Origin: Colwellia sp.
Lineage (GTDB): Bacteria; Pseudomonadota; Gammaproteobacteria; Enterobacterales; Alteromonadaceae
Assembly (NCBI RefSeq): GCF_013215345.1
Contig: NZ_JABSOV010000025.1
Coordinates: 1-48,500, forward strand
DNA length: 48,500 nucleotides
Direction: 5' to 3'
How positions within the stretch are numbered: the first letter of the stretch is position 1; each line of letters begins with the position of its first letter. Below the pieces are notes generated by a model. It had not been told where the DNA came from. It saw only the letters and a list, made by a program, of their open reading frames with translations, and ran no database searches. Of this stretch, positions 27,491-36,921 are shown piece by piece. The translations under genes and the position numbers were made by a program.

Positions 27491-28756
27491 ATGATGCAAG
27501 ACAATATTGTGGCGAATGCGCCACTCATTACCAATGACGCAGTAGTACTCGGTATTTTGACCCTTATTCTGGGCTTTGTATTCTATACCTCTAATAGTAA
27601 AAACTCTGTTTGCCAAAAATTTTATAAGTACGTACCTGCATTATTAATGTGTTACTTATTGCCTTCGCTATTAAATACCTTTGGCATCGTGAGTGCCGAA
27701 GTTAGTAAAGTTGATGACGTGGCAAAATACTTCCTGCTACCAGCTTGTTTAGTGCTGTTAACATTAAGTATTGATATTAAAGCTATTGTAGGGCTAGGTA
27801 GTAAAGCGTTAATTATGTTCATAACCGGTACCGTTGGCGTTGTTATTGGTGGGCCAATTTCTTTATTAATTGTCTCGGCAATTTGGCCAGAGTTAATAGG
27901 TGTTACCGGTCCTGAAGCTGTTTGGCGTGGTATGGCTGCACTTGCCGGTAGCTGGATTGGTGGCGGCGCAAACATGTTGGCGATGAAAGAAATTTTTGAA
28001 GCCGACGGTAAAATATTTACCATCATGGTAACTGTAGATATTGTCGTGGCAAATCTTTGGATGGCTTGTTTACTTTATATTGCGGCTAACCATAAGGCTA
28101 TTGATGCTAAAAGTGGCGCTGATACCTCTGGTATTGACAAACTTATTGCCACAGTGGAAGCCAATGAACGAGAGCATAAAAGAACGCCAGAGCTAAAAGA
28201 CTTTATGCTTATTATTGCCGTCGCTTTTGGTGCGGCTGGTTTTGCACATTTCTTAGCTGACTTATTGGTACCATTTTTCCAACTTAACTACCCAGAGTTG
28301 AAAAAATTCAGCTTACACAGCAAGTTATTCTGGATTATTGTCGTAGTAACCACTATCGGCTTAACATTGTCATTTACTAAAGTAAGACAGCTTGAACATG
28401 CTGGTGCTTCAAAAGTGGGTAGTAGCTTCTTATATATTTTAGTTGCCACCATCGGTTTGCACATGGATATCACGCAAATTGCCGAAGCACCTAAATACGT
28501 GGTTATTGGTTTAATTTGGATGGCAATACACATTATTTTATTGTTTATCGTCGGTAGAATGATTAAAGCTCCAATCTTCTATTTAGCCGTAGGCAGTAAA
28601 GCAAATATTGGTGGAGCAGCATCGGCTCCGGTCATTGCTTCGGCTTTCCATCCATCATTAGCGCCTGTTGGTGTGTTACTTGCCGTACTAGGCTATGCAT
28701 TAGGTACTTACATGGCTTGGATATGTGGACAACTATTACGAATTATTGGTAGTTAA
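27491..28756 (+). CDS. DUF819 family integral membrane protein (YjcL-like)
   Basis: A 421-residue protein with about ten to twelve hydrophobic helices, recognised as DUF819. Features include LLPACLVLLTLSIDIKAI near 86-103, GGPISLLIVSAIWPEL near 119-135, a GSWIGGGANMLAMKE motif near 153-167 and a C-terminal half with GLHMDITQI and GGAASAPVIASAFHPSLAPVGVLLAVLGYALGT-like elements. The layout suggests a transporter with an internal repeat, but the substrate is unknown. Two start codons are possible (27491, 27494); the second is better spaced from AAAAGG. E. coli has no gene here: this one sits between sirB1 and kdsA. Confidence 0.88.
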   Translation: MMQDNIVANAPLITNDAVVLGILTLILGFVFYTSNSKNSVCQKFYKYVPALLMCYLLPSLLNTFGIVSAEVSKVDDVAKYFLLPACLVLLTLSIDIKAIVGLGSKALIMFITGTVGVVIGGPISLLIVSAIWPELIGVTGPEAVWRGMAALAGSWIGGGANMLAMKEIFEADGKIFTIMVTVDIVVANLWMACLLYIAANHKAIDAKSGADTSGIDKLIATVEANEREHKRTPELKDFMLIIAVAFGAAGFAHFLADLLVPFFQLNYPELKKFSLHSKLFWIIVVVTTIGLTLSFTKVRQLEHAGASKVGSSFLYILVATIGLHMDITQIAEAPKYVVIGLIWMAIHIILLFIVGRMIKAPIFYLAVGSKANIGGAASAPVIASAFHPSLAPVGVLLAVLGYALGTYMAWICGQLLRIIGS

Positions 28757-28812
28757 TCTTTAACTATTTAACGTGTTACAGTAAGCTAACAACTACTGAA
28801 TGACTTTTACTA

Positions 28813-28844
28813 AAAGCGTAAAATAGAGTGATATTTTACGCTTT
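28813..28844 (+). other. 13-bp perfect hairpin just upstream of kdsA
   Basis: AAAGCGTAAAATA (28813-28825) pairs perfectly with 28832-28844 around a 6-nt loop. It ends 20 bases before the kdsA ATG. It may be the terminator of the DUF819 gene, with an imperfect T-run, or a leader structure of kdsA. Confidence 0.6.
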
Positions 28845-28861
28845 GTTATATCTAGGATTAA

Positions 28862-29707
<846 letters not shown>

Positions 29708-29762
29708 CTTAACGGGCTAGCCGAGCTTTGAGTAAATAAGGTTGGAGTGAAGAATAATCCAG

Positions 29763-29800
29763 CCAATAAAAAAGGTGTCCTAGGACACCTTTTTTATTGG
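29763..29800. terminator. Bidirectional terminator after kdsA (38-bp perfect palindrome)
   Basis: The two 19-base halves are exact reverse complements, with GGTGTCC at the core and T-runs on both strands. It will form a long hairpin in either transcript and ends the hemA-kdsA gene series 56 bases after kdsA. Confidence 0.92.
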
Positions 29801-29878
29801 TCGATCTTAAATATTAAGATCTTACTTCAGTAATGTGCGAGCATTGTGAAATATGTTAGTATGTTTACTTTTAATTAA

Positions 29879-29913
29879 GGCTCAAGAGTACCTTTCAAAG
29901 GGCTCTGGTAGCC
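29879..29913. other. Nested stem-loop of unknown role
   Basis: Three nested helices can form: GGCT/AGCC (29879-29882, 29910-29913), AGAG/CTCT (29885-29888, 29903-29906) and CCTT/AAGG at the tip. It lies between the kdsA terminator and the 3' end of the minus-strand small gene. Strand and role are unclear. Confidence 0.35.
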
Positions 29914-29940
29914 GAGGATAACTACATTAGTCGAACCAAT

Positions 29941-29971
29941 ACTGTGATGCTAATGTTGCTATCATCACAGT
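29941..29971 (-). terminator. Hairpin downstream of the small exported gene
   Basis: A 9-bp perfect stem ACTGTGATG/CATCACAGT (29941-29949, 29963-29971) with a 13-nt loop, 15 bases after the stop of the gene at 29986. No T-run follows, so it is a weak or factor-dependent terminator at best. Confidence 0.4.
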
Positions 29972-29985
29972 GTAGCTCAATCTAA

Positions 29986-30273
29986 TTATTCAGCAATTAA
30001 ACTTGCTTTAGTTAAGGTAACAGACTTATTTTGGTTCGCCATTTGCTTTTGTTTAGCAAGGCCGGAGTCTGTTGTCTGTTGAGTAAAGCTGATTTTAATT
30101 GGCGCTAAATAAAGCTTTAGGCTGTTATGTGCGGCACTAGTCAGTTGAGTTTGATTAATTGGCTCAGCTTTAACAAGTGCCGATTTTGGTAGCGCAGCTG
30201 TGGCTGCAGTACTCAATAAAGTAGTGGCGAATAATGCGACAAGTAAGTTAGTTTTTTTAATGCTTTGTTTCAT
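29986..30273 (-). CDS. Small exported hypothetical protein (95 aa)
   Basis: Family not recognised. The N-terminus is a clear Sec signal peptide (MKQSIKKTNLLVALFATTLLSTAATA), leaving about 69 mature residues. The mature part is rich in Ser, Thr, Gln and Lys, has no cysteine, and looks basic and polar (LKLYLAPIKISFTQQTTDSGLAKQ). It is likely periplasmic or secreted. It is divergent from gcvA across a 320-base region that carries two inverted repeats in its leader. Coding status is supported by the signal peptide and position, not by homology. Confidence 0.6.
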   Translation of the reverse strand: MKQSIKKTNLLVALFATTLLSTAATAALPKSALVKAEPINQTQLTSAAHNSLKLYLAPIKISFTQQTTDSGLAKQKQMANQNKSVTLTKASLIAE

Positions 30274-30593
30274 GTTTATGTCCTGTATATAACCTAATAA
30301 TAAATTTTTTATTCCCTGTAGATTTATTAGGACCTTTTCTCGCGCTGGTTTTACTCTTCAAAATAAAGCGCGTGGGTTGGGAGCACACGCCGTACCTGAG
30401 TTTCATAAAACGTTGAGATGATGTCCTTCATCTACGGTGTGAATAATACGCAAGTTGATGAAAAAATAAAAATGACTTAAATTAATGTTATTCATTAGAA
30501 AAACTAATGGATAATTGTTATGCTTAGTTTGTAGGTTTTTATGCACTTTTAAAGTGCGAATTTTTAATTATATGGAAAGGTTCTAGGTGAATT
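30274..30593. other. Divergent control region between the small exported gene and gcvA
   Basis: It contains the inverted repeats CCTAATAA/TTATTAGG (30293-30300, 30324-30331) and CGCGCT/AGCGCG (30341-30346, 30367-30372), a small GATGA/TCATC hairpin near 30420, and the CATTAG-N5-CTAATG site listed separately. I looked for a GcvB-like RNA divergent from gcvA, as in E. coli, and saw no GU-rich seed region. Confidence 0.5.
30493..30509 (+). promoter_or_regulatory. Possible GcvA operator (autoregulation)
   Basis: Perfect inverted repeat CATTAG-AAAAA-CTAATG, 84 bases upstream of the gcvA start. Binding sites of E. coli GcvA contain CTAAT, and here this pentamer occurs on both strands with LysR-like dyad symmetry. 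E. coli GcvA represses its own gene, so autoregulation is a reasonable inference. Confidence 0.5.
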
Positions 30594-31526
30594 TTGGCTA
30601 ATAGACTCCCACCACTAAACGCTTTGCGCGCATTTGAAGCATCGGCAAGGCAGCTGAGCTTTACCCGAGCTGCAGAAGAGCTTTTTGTCACCCAAGCGGC
30701 AATAAGTCATCAAATTAAATCTTTAGAAGAGCATTTAGGCATTAAATTGTTTATGCGAAAAAATCGAGCCCTGCTCCTTTCCGAGGAAGGGCAGTCATAT
30801 TATTTGGATATAAAAGATATTTTCAGCGCTATACATGAAGCCACTGAGCGTTTATTAGCGCGTGGTGCTAAAGGGGCGATAACGGTCAGTTCACAAGCGA
30901 GTTTTGCTATTCAATGGTTAGTGCCCAGGTTAACGACCTTCAATGCTCTACATGAAGATATTGATGTTAGGATTAAAGCTGTCGATCAAGCGGAGAACTC
31001 ACTTACCGAAGATGTTGATGTTGCGATCTATTATGGTCGGGGACGTTGGCCAAACATTCATGCTGATAAGTTGAATACTGAATATCTTATTCCCGTTTGT
31101 TCGCCATTATTAATGCAAGAAAATGCTGCTAATGGTAAACCACCACTGTTGTCATTAGATGATTTATCAAAACACAATTTACTCCATGACACCTCTCGTA
31201 GAGATTGGAAACGCTGGTTCAAACAAGTTGGCGTTAAAGGAGCTAATGTTAATCACGGGCCTATTTTTAGTCATTCAGCTATGGTTTTACAAGCAGCTTT
31301 ACACGGGCAAGGGGTTGCTTTGGCTTATAGTGTATTAGCTAAGCCCGATATTGATTCGGGACGATTAGTTTGTCCTTTTAATGATGTGTTAGTGAGTAAA
31401 AATGCTTATTTTATTGTCTGTCGTGAAAACCAGAAAGATAATGGTAAAATTGCTGCCTTTAGAAAGTGGATGTTAGACATGGTTGAAGCAGAGCAAGAGC
31501 AAATCACCGATGGACAAATAAGTTAA
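30594..31526 (+). CDS. gcvA: LysR-type regulator GcvA, TTG start
   Basis: A 310-residue transcription factor. In E. coli GcvA controls the glycine cleavage operon, activating it with glycine and repressing it with purines through GcvR. The N-terminal winged HTH is clear (PPLNALRAFEASARQLSFTRAAEELFVTQAAISHQIKSLE region, residues 6-45), followed by the substrate-binding domain (about 90-300). The TTG start matches the family N-terminus and has AGGTGA a few bases upstream. The gene order gcvA-hydrolase-ygdD-rlmM resembles E. coli gcvA-ygdD-rlmM with one extra gene. Other GcvA-like paralogues exist, so the target is not proven. Confidence 0.88.
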   Translation: MANRLPPLNALRAFEASARQLSFTRAAEELFVTQAAISHQIKSLEEHLGIKLFMRKNRALLLSEEGQSYYLDIKDIFSAIHEATERLLARGAKGAITVSSQASFAIQWLVPRLTTFNALHEDIDVRIKAVDQAENSLTEDVDVAIYYGRGRWPNIHADKLNTEYLIPVCSPLLMQENAANGKPPLLSLDDLSKHNLLHDTSRRDWKRWFKQVGVKGANVNHGPIFSHSAMVLQAALHGQGVALAYSVLAKPDIDSGRLVCPFNDVLVSKNAYFIVCRENQKDNGKIAAFRKWMLDMVEAEQEQITDGQIS

Positions 31527-32296
31527 TGGCATCAATGCAAGAAAAGAGACAAATAAATATTCAAGTAAAACCACAAGTTATAAGTGGCGTCGATGGCAGT
31601 GATATCAATATAATTTGGGATACTGTCGACAACCCTACAGCACAGGTGATTTTTGCTCATGGTGCTGGTGCTAATATGACTCACGAGTTTATGGCTGAAA
31701 TTGCTTTATTACTTAATAAGGCAAGCATCAATGTAATACGTTTTAATTTTCCCTTTATGGATAAAAGGGCACTCACGGGTAAAAAATATCCCCCAGATAG
31801 AATGCCTAAGTTGTTACCTTGCTATGAAGCTGTTATTGAGCATGTAGTTAAACATGGCAATTGTAAGGGTCTGCCTTTGTTTATTGGCGGAAAATCAATG
31901 GGATCTAGAGTAGCTGCAAGTTTAGTGGCGGATCCTGAGGTATTAAAAGCCAATTTACTCAATAAAATCTCTGCTGTTATTTGTTTAGGCTATCCGTTTC
32001 ACCCGACGAAAAAACCAGAAAATCTTCGTCTTGAACCTTTGTTTGGTGCGCGTAAGCCAGTCCTCATTGTTCAGGGTGACCGCGATACCTTGGGAAATAA
32101 AGAAGAAATTATCAGCTATCAACTGGCTGAGCACTGTCAGTGTGTCTTTTTGCCCGATGGCGATCACAGCTTCAAACCTAGAGTTAAGTCAGGTTTTACT
32201 TTTCAGGCTCATATGAAGCTCGCTGTTGAGGAAATTGTCCACTTTATTAATCAGGTGCTTGTCGATAATAAAGCCGTGAATGAGGAAAAGTTATGA
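31526..32296 (+). CDS. Alpha/beta hydrolase of the KANL3/Tex30 type
   Basis: A 256-residue predicted alpha/beta hydrolase. The oxyanion segment FAHGAGANM lies near 43-51, and the nucleophile elbow GGKSMGSR (121-128) holds S124. Candidate triad partners are an Asp in VQGDRDTLG (183-191) and His in DGDHSFK (H214). These motifs match the KANL3/Tex30-like small bacterial hydrolases; the substrate is unknown. The ATG overlaps the gcvA stop by one base and the end overlaps ygdD by four, so all three are translationally coupled. Confidence 0.88.
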   Translation: MASMQEKRQINIQVKPQVISGVDGSDINIIWDTVDNPTAQVIFAHGAGANMTHEFMAEIALLLNKASINVIRFNFPFMDKRALTGKKYPPDRMPKLLPCYEAVIEHVVKHGNCKGLPLFIGGKSMGSRVAASLVADPEVLKANLLNKISAVICLGYPFHPTKKPENLRLEPLFGARKPVLIVQGDRDTLGNKEEIISYQLAEHCQCVFLPDGDHSFKPRVKSGFTFQAHMKLAVEEIVHFINQVLVDNKAVNEEKL

Positions 32297-32733
32297 GCAG
32301 TACTAATATAAGCAGCACTAATATAAAGAAGCCGCAGCTAAAATTAGCGGCTAGCAGTACTTTACTCAAAAGTATGATGATTTTTGTTGGTATCAGTGGC
32401 TGTTTTTCTGTACTATTCGGCGCTTGGCTGGCTCATGGCGGTCAATCATTACCAGTAAAGGTACAATCTAGCTTAGCAACCGCACTACAATATCAATTTT
32501 TTCATACACTTGCGTTATTAGTAACATTAGTTTGGCTGAAAGTAACTAAGCCTTCTAAGGTATTACTTAGTGCTTGTATTGCTTTTGTTACCGGAATTTT
32601 GCTTTTTTGCGGCGTAATATATATTAAATCATTTTTTGAACTTGCACTTATCGGTAAGTTAACCCCCTTCGGTGGTATTGCGTTTGCGTTAGCTTGGCTA
32701 TTACTCGCAATTGAAAGTAAAAATAATTTTTAA
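32293..32733 (+). CDS. ygdD: DUF423 membrane protein YgdD
   Basis: A 146-residue protein with four predicted membrane helices (about 25-45, 66-84, 92-112, 120-140). DUF423 features are present: GAWLAHG near 43-49, LATALQYQFFHTLALL near 60-75, GILLFCGVIYIKS near 101-113 and LTPFGGIAFALAWLLLA near 122-138. Function is unknown. The first 20 or so residues hold two copies of SSTNI/SSTNIKK, a small internal duplication unusual for the family. It starts in the ATGA overlap with the hydrolase gene and precedes rlmM, as in E. coli. Confidence 0.92.
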   Translation: MSSTNISSTNIKKPQLKLAASSTLLKSMMIFVGISGCFSVLFGAWLAHGGQSLPVKVQSSLATALQYQFFHTLALLVTLVWLKVTKPSKVLLSACIAFVTGILLFCGVIYIKSFFELALIGKLTPFGGIAFALAWLLLAIESKNNF

Positions 32734-32811
32734 CTACACTCGTTGTAGTGTTAATACTCTTTTGGCTCACTGTCTATTTTGGCCGAAAGATATACAAGGT
32801 AAAAACAACAT

Positions 32812-33918
32812 ATGACTTCCATCGTATTATTTTGTCGTCCAGGCTTTGAAAAAGAGTGTGGCGCAGAAATCCAAGAAAAAGCTGCTTGGAATGAAATGTA
32901 TGGCTATTTAGAGCTAAAGAAAAATAAAGGCATCGTTTTTTTTCACCTACAAGAAAGTAAACATGGCGAAGAATTAATGAATAAGCTGCCGCTTAAGCGA
33001 CTTATTTTCGCTCGTCAGTGGTTTGTTACGGTAACTGAAACAATAGCATTACCTGACTACAATCGTGTTGAAGCTATTATTGAAGCGTTAGGCTCTGATT
33101 GGCAATATAGCGATTTACGTATGGAAATGGCTGATGATAATGACGGTAAAGCTTTAAGTAAATTTTGTCGAAAACTTTCTGTGCCTTTACGTCAAGCATT
33201 GCGTAAAAATAAAGTGCTTACTCAGAAAAGTAATAATTCAGCAGATGACCCCGATGGTGCTATTTTACATGCGCTATTTCTTACTGGACAGGAAGTCATT
33301 TTAGGATTTTCATTAGCCCGTAATAGTTCACCCCATGTAATGGGTATTCCGAGATTAAAGTTTCCTAGTGCATCACCGAGTCGTTCTACGTTGAAACTTG
33401 ATGAAGCCTTTTTATATTTTATTCCTCGTGATGAGTGGGATGAACGGTTAACATCGGGTATGAACGCCGTGGATTTAGGCTCAGCTCCAGGCGGTTGGAC
33501 TTATCAATTAGTTCGCCGTGGTATGATGGTTACCGCAATAGATAATGGCCCTATGGCAGAGTCTTTAATGGAAACCGGTCAAGTAAAGCATAAAATGATG
33601 GATGGCTTTAAATACAGACCAATGAAGCACAATGTCCATTGGATGGTGTGTGACATGATAGAGAAGCCTCAGCGAGTCGCTAAGCTGATGAGTGAATGGT
33701 TACTTAAAGGTTATTGCAAAGAGGCGATGTTTAACTTGAAATTGCCGATGAAAGGGCGTTACCAGCAAGTGACTAATGATCTACAGGCGATAAAAGATGC
33801 GTTTGTTAAACATAATGTCAAATATGAACTTTATGCCAAGCACCTGTATTATGATCGTGAAGAAATCACTGTCCATGCACGTTTACTTTCTCCAGCACCG
33901 CTTAGGGAAAATGATTAA
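32812..33918 (+). CDS. rlmM: 23S rRNA 2'-O-ribose C2498 methyltransferase RlmM
   Basis: A 368-residue enzyme that methylates C2498 of 23S rRNA. The N-terminal THUMP-like part covers about 1-170 (VLFCRPGFEKECGAEIQEKA near 5-24). The Rossmann methyltransferase domain has the SAM motif AVDLGSAPGGWTYQL near 220-234 and VTAIDNGPM near 242-250. A catalytic-tetrad lysine is likely in NLKLPMKGR near 304-312. The length matches E. coli RlmM (366). It ends the gcvA transcription unit, closed by a terminator. Confidence 0.96.
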   Translation: MTSIVLFCRPGFEKECGAEIQEKAAWNEMYGYLELKKNKGIVFFHLQESKHGEELMNKLPLKRLIFARQWFVTVTETIALPDYNRVEAIIEALGSDWQYSDLRMEMADDNDGKALSKFCRKLSVPLRQALRKNKVLTQKSNNSADDPDGAILHALFLTGQEVILGFSLARNSSPHVMGIPRLKFPSASPSRSTLKLDEAFLYFIPRDEWDERLTSGMNAVDLGSAPGGWTYQLVRRGMMVTAIDNGPMAESLMETGQVKHKMMDGFKYRPMKHNVHWMVCDMIEKPQRVAKLMSEWLLKGYCKEAMFNLKLPMKGRYQQVTNDLQAIKDAFVKHNVKYELYAKHLYYDREEITVHARLLSPAPLREND

Positions 33919-33970
33919 TTATTAGTATTGTTTGTACATTTAACAACTAATCTAATGGTAAATAATATAA

Positions 33971-34007
33971 AACCATCAAGTTTATAAATAAGCTTGATGG
34001 TTTTTTT
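33971..34007 (+). terminator. Terminator between rlmM and the chemoreceptor gene
   Basis: Perfect 10-bp stem AACCATCAAG/CTTGATGGTT (33971-33980, 33993-34002) with a 12-nt loop, followed by a T-run. It ends rlmM; an A-rich flank may also serve the converging chemoreceptor gene. Confidence 0.9.
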
Positions 34008-34033
34008 GTGTCCATAGTTTTCGCTGGGCGCGA

Positions 34034-36355
34034 CTAGTACTTAAATTGCTGCACTATGTTAGACATATTAACGGCAAGTTTTGCCAACTCTTCAGATGCT
34101 TGTGAGGTTTGTTGGGCGGCACTTGAGCTACTATCGGTATATTCGGCAATATCAATAATATTTTGATGAACCTCATTAACACTGACACTCTGTTGTTTTG
34201 CTACCGTAGCATTTGCACTGTTTTTACTACTAACATTTGAAACTAACGCTGAAATGTTTTTTAAGCTTCTCGCTGTTTCCATCACCAGTTTTATGCCCTT
34301 ATTAGCTTCTTCTGAGGCATTTTTCATTGCAGCAACAGACCGACTAGATGATGCTTTTAAGCGCTTAATTTTCTCTTGAATTTCTATGGTAGATTCTTGT
34401 GTTTTACCTGCTAGCGTTCGTACTTCGTCGGCAACCACTGAAAATCCTCTGCCAGATTTACCAGCACGCGCAGCTTCAATAGCGGCGTTAAGGGCTAATA
34501 AATTGGTCTGCTCGGCAATATTATCAATAACACTCAATACCGAGCTAATATCTTCAACTTGACTATTAAGCTGCTGTAATTCTTTAGCAGCGCTGCTAAC
34601 TGACTCTCCTAACTCATTAATTGCTAAATGGGCATTCGCTGATAGATCGGCAACTCTCAAAGACTCACCACTCGCCTCATTGGTTAGCTCGGCTGTGTGC
34701 AAGGAGTTATCGGCAATTTCATTAATGCTAGCACCAAACTCAGACATCACTTGGTTAGTTTGCTCAGTTTTTATTTTTTGTAATACCACAATATTATTAC
34801 TTTCTAAGGTCACGGCAGATAATTCTTCAGATGAAGAAGCCAGTTGTACGGCATGATGATCAATATCAATAATGATATGACGAATTTTACTGACAAACTG
34901 GTTAAAGGCTTTACCTATATCACCAATTTCATCTGAGCGTTTTGCTATATCAAGCTTGGCGGTAAGATCGCCATCACCTTGCGCTATGTTAGTAATGCTA
35001 GCGACTAGTGAGTTAATCGGTTGTACTAATTTATTAGTACTTATTAGGCCGATAATAATGCTGATCAGAGCAATAATGGCTAATAGAATTAAACAATTGA
35101 ATAATAAATTATTACTTAACTTTGTTGCAGCGGAAAAAGCTTCTGAAACATCAATCTCTGCCATCAATGCCCAGGTAAATTCGCCATATTTTATCGGTGT
35201 ATAAGCAGATAGCACTTCGACACCACGATAATCAATAAATTGAGTAAAATCAGTACTGCCACTTAATGCTCGTTGTGTGCCTAAGGTTTCTACAAATTGT
35301 AGGCCGATGGCAGAGCCATAACCCTTTATCTTGTTAAGGTTAGGTTGATGAGAAGCTGTTGCAAGTGCTTTGTAGTAACTTTCTTTATCTTCTATTAGAA
35401 AGCGGCTTTCGCTGCGTAATTTATTGTCAGAGCCAACTAAGTAGGTTTCTCCAGATAAACCTAAACCAACTTGCTGCCATTGGTTATTATTGGTCATTAT
35501 TTTGTTAATGCCATCAATAGGCATTTGAAAAATTAATACCGCATTGACTACGCCATTATTATCTCTTATTGGTGAGGCAATAAAAGAAGCTGCTTGATCG
35601 TATGATGGATAATAACCTTCAAAATCAACTAGAGCGCTAGTATCATTGCCTCTAAGGGTTAATGCCTTTTTAAAAGCTTTAGCAATACCTGAATTTGCAT
35701 AAGGGCCAGACTTTAAGGAAGTAGCATAATCAAGCTCTTTGAAAACACTATAGACAATATGACCAGACTGGGCATCTACAATGAAAATATCATAGTAGCC
35801 AAATTGTTGTAAATACTCACGGAACATTGGATGGTATTGCTGATGGCTTTGATCATAAGCAGAATCACCAGCATTTAATAATTTGTCTTTATTTCCCAGC
35901 TCAAAGTGATTATCAGCAATGTATTTAGCTTGATAATATTTTGCTTTATTACTTAGCTGTGAGAATTTGCCTTTGGCATAGGCTTTTTCAGAATTTTTTT
36001 CATTAAATGTCTGGGTAAATTCATTTTGATAATATTGTTGTAATGTCATCTCGGCAGCACTTAATTCTGTTGGCGAAATTGACTGTTGCTTAAATGTTTT
36101 TATATAACTAGTCGCTGCATTTTTTACCGAATGGTTTTTAGCTAGTGTGGATACTTGCCCAGTAACCAACTTTAAATAGTCATCTATTTGTGATTTTTTT
36201 AGTTCTCTGAGAGAGATTAATTGTCCTTTGGTTTTTTCTTCTAACGCCGAAAATGAAGACTGGTTTGCTTGCCACGTGATGGCAATGGCAATGATTGTTG
36301 CTGGAATTAGTGCAAGTAATACCGCTTGTAATAATAGTTTATGTTTGATTTTCAT
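34034..36355 (-). CDS. Methyl-accepting chemotaxis protein
   Basis: A 773-residue transmembrane chemoreceptor. TM1 is about 8-28. A large periplasmic sensor of some 380 residues follows, with a dCache-like pattern ([18 protein letters not shown] near 187-204, [21 protein letters not shown] near 259-279). TM2 is about 415-440, then a HAMP domain ([25 protein letters not shown] near 461-485). The cytoplasmic signalling hairpin tip is intact ([18 protein letters not shown] near 615-632), so CheA/CheW coupling is expected. No CheR-binding pentapeptide is seen at the C-terminus. The ligand cannot be told from sequence. It is a single gene with terminators on both sides. Confidence 0.95.
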   Translation of the reverse strand: MKIKHKLLLQAVLLALIPATIIAIAITWQANQSSFSALEEKTKGQLISLRELKKSQIDDYLKLVTGQVSTLAKNHSVKNAATSYIKTFKQQSISPTELSAAEMTLQQYYQNEFTQTFNEKNSEKAYAKGKFSQLSNKAKYYQAKYIADNHFELGNKDKLLNAGDSAYDQSHQQYHPMFREYLQQFGYYDIFIVDAQSGHIVYSVFKELDYATSLKSGPYANSGIAKAFKKALTLRGNDTSALVDFEGYYPSYDQAASFIASPIRDNNGVVNAVLIFQMPIDGINKIMTNNNQWQQVGLGLSGETYLVGSDNKLRSESRFLIEDKESYYKALATASHQPNLNKIKGYGSAIGLQFVETLGTQRALSGSTDFTQFIDYRGVEVLSAYTPIKYGEFTWALMAEIDVSEAFSAATKLSNNLLFNCLILLAIIALISIIIGLISTNKLVQPINSLVASITNIAQGDGDLTAKLDIAKRSDEIGDIGKAFNQFVSKIRHIIIDIDHHAVQLASSSEELSAVTLESNNIVVLQKIKTEQTNQVMSEFGASINEIADNSLHTAELTNEASGESLRVADLSANAHLAINELGESVSSAAKELQQLNSQVEDISSVLSVIDNIAEQTNLLALNAAIEAARAGKSGRGFSVVADEVRTLAGKTQESTIEIQEKIKRLKASSSRSVAAMKNASEEANKGIKLVMETARSLKNISALVSNVSSKNSANATVAKQQSVSVNEVHQNIIDIAEYTDSSSSAAQQTSQASEELAKLAVNMSNIVQQFKY

Positions 36356-36921
36356 GAGAAGTCCTTTAGTTCACTTTCCATGGAGTGAAGAATTACGCAA
36401 TCTTGTAAGTGATTGTTATTCGTATTTGGTGTGTTGGGAAGTATAGCCGAGTAATGGAAAAGTTGCTGTCTGTTATATCTTCAGTTTGTAATAAAAACAC
36501 TATGTTTTTGTCATGAAACTGTAACAAAGCATGCAAGATGCTATTTTTAATAAACCTTGACTCGGCTTAAGAGGTAATAAGCTTATTGAAGTCGCGATAG
36601 ATACTTTGCAAAGTTCCTATCGTAAGTGAATTCGACGCAGACAAAAAATTAATGAATAATTCTTATAAAACTTGAATTACTTTAGCTAGCTGAAAATCGG
36701 TGTAGTGCATGAACTGCACTTGTTAAGGAGGTGGAAAATAACAGTTATATAAGTATGTTCTACGCTGGTTTGAGGCTACATAGGAAGGTAAAAGTGATAG
36801 CGGTTAGAGACTGTATAATGATAAAAAACGACCAATACTTAAATTTATAAATATCGGTCGTTTTTATTGTGCTTACTTTGTTTATCTCTCCTATGATCAG
36901 GGGTAAACTTAAATACGAAAT
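36356..36921. other. Intergenic region between the chemoreceptor gene and idh
   Basis: This 566-base gap has no convincing gene. It holds the chemoreceptor promoter region, a short AAAAACA/TGTTTTT hairpin near 36490-36510, a short AGCAT/ATGCT hairpin followed by T's at 36528-36548, and the idh terminator. A 31-codon frame at 36755 lies 25 bases after an AAGGAGGTG stretch and runs into the terminator; I do not call it. A TATAAT at 36814-36819 has no matching -35. Confidence 0.5.
36824..36865. terminator. Terminator of idh
   Basis: Perfect 10-bp stem AAAAACGACC/GGTCGTTTTT (36824-36833, 36856-36865) with a 22-nt AT-rich loop and T-runs on both strands. It lies 57 bases past the idh stop. Confidence 0.8.

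Noticed and set aside
30274-30593. GcvB-like small RNA divergent from gcvA
   Set aside because: No GU-rich seed stretch and no terminator in the right place on the minus strand; a small protein gene lies there instead.
36755-36850. Short open frame after an AAGGAGGTG stretch
   Set aside because: The Shine-Dalgarno-like site is 25 bases from the ATG, and the frame runs into the idh terminator; likely chance.
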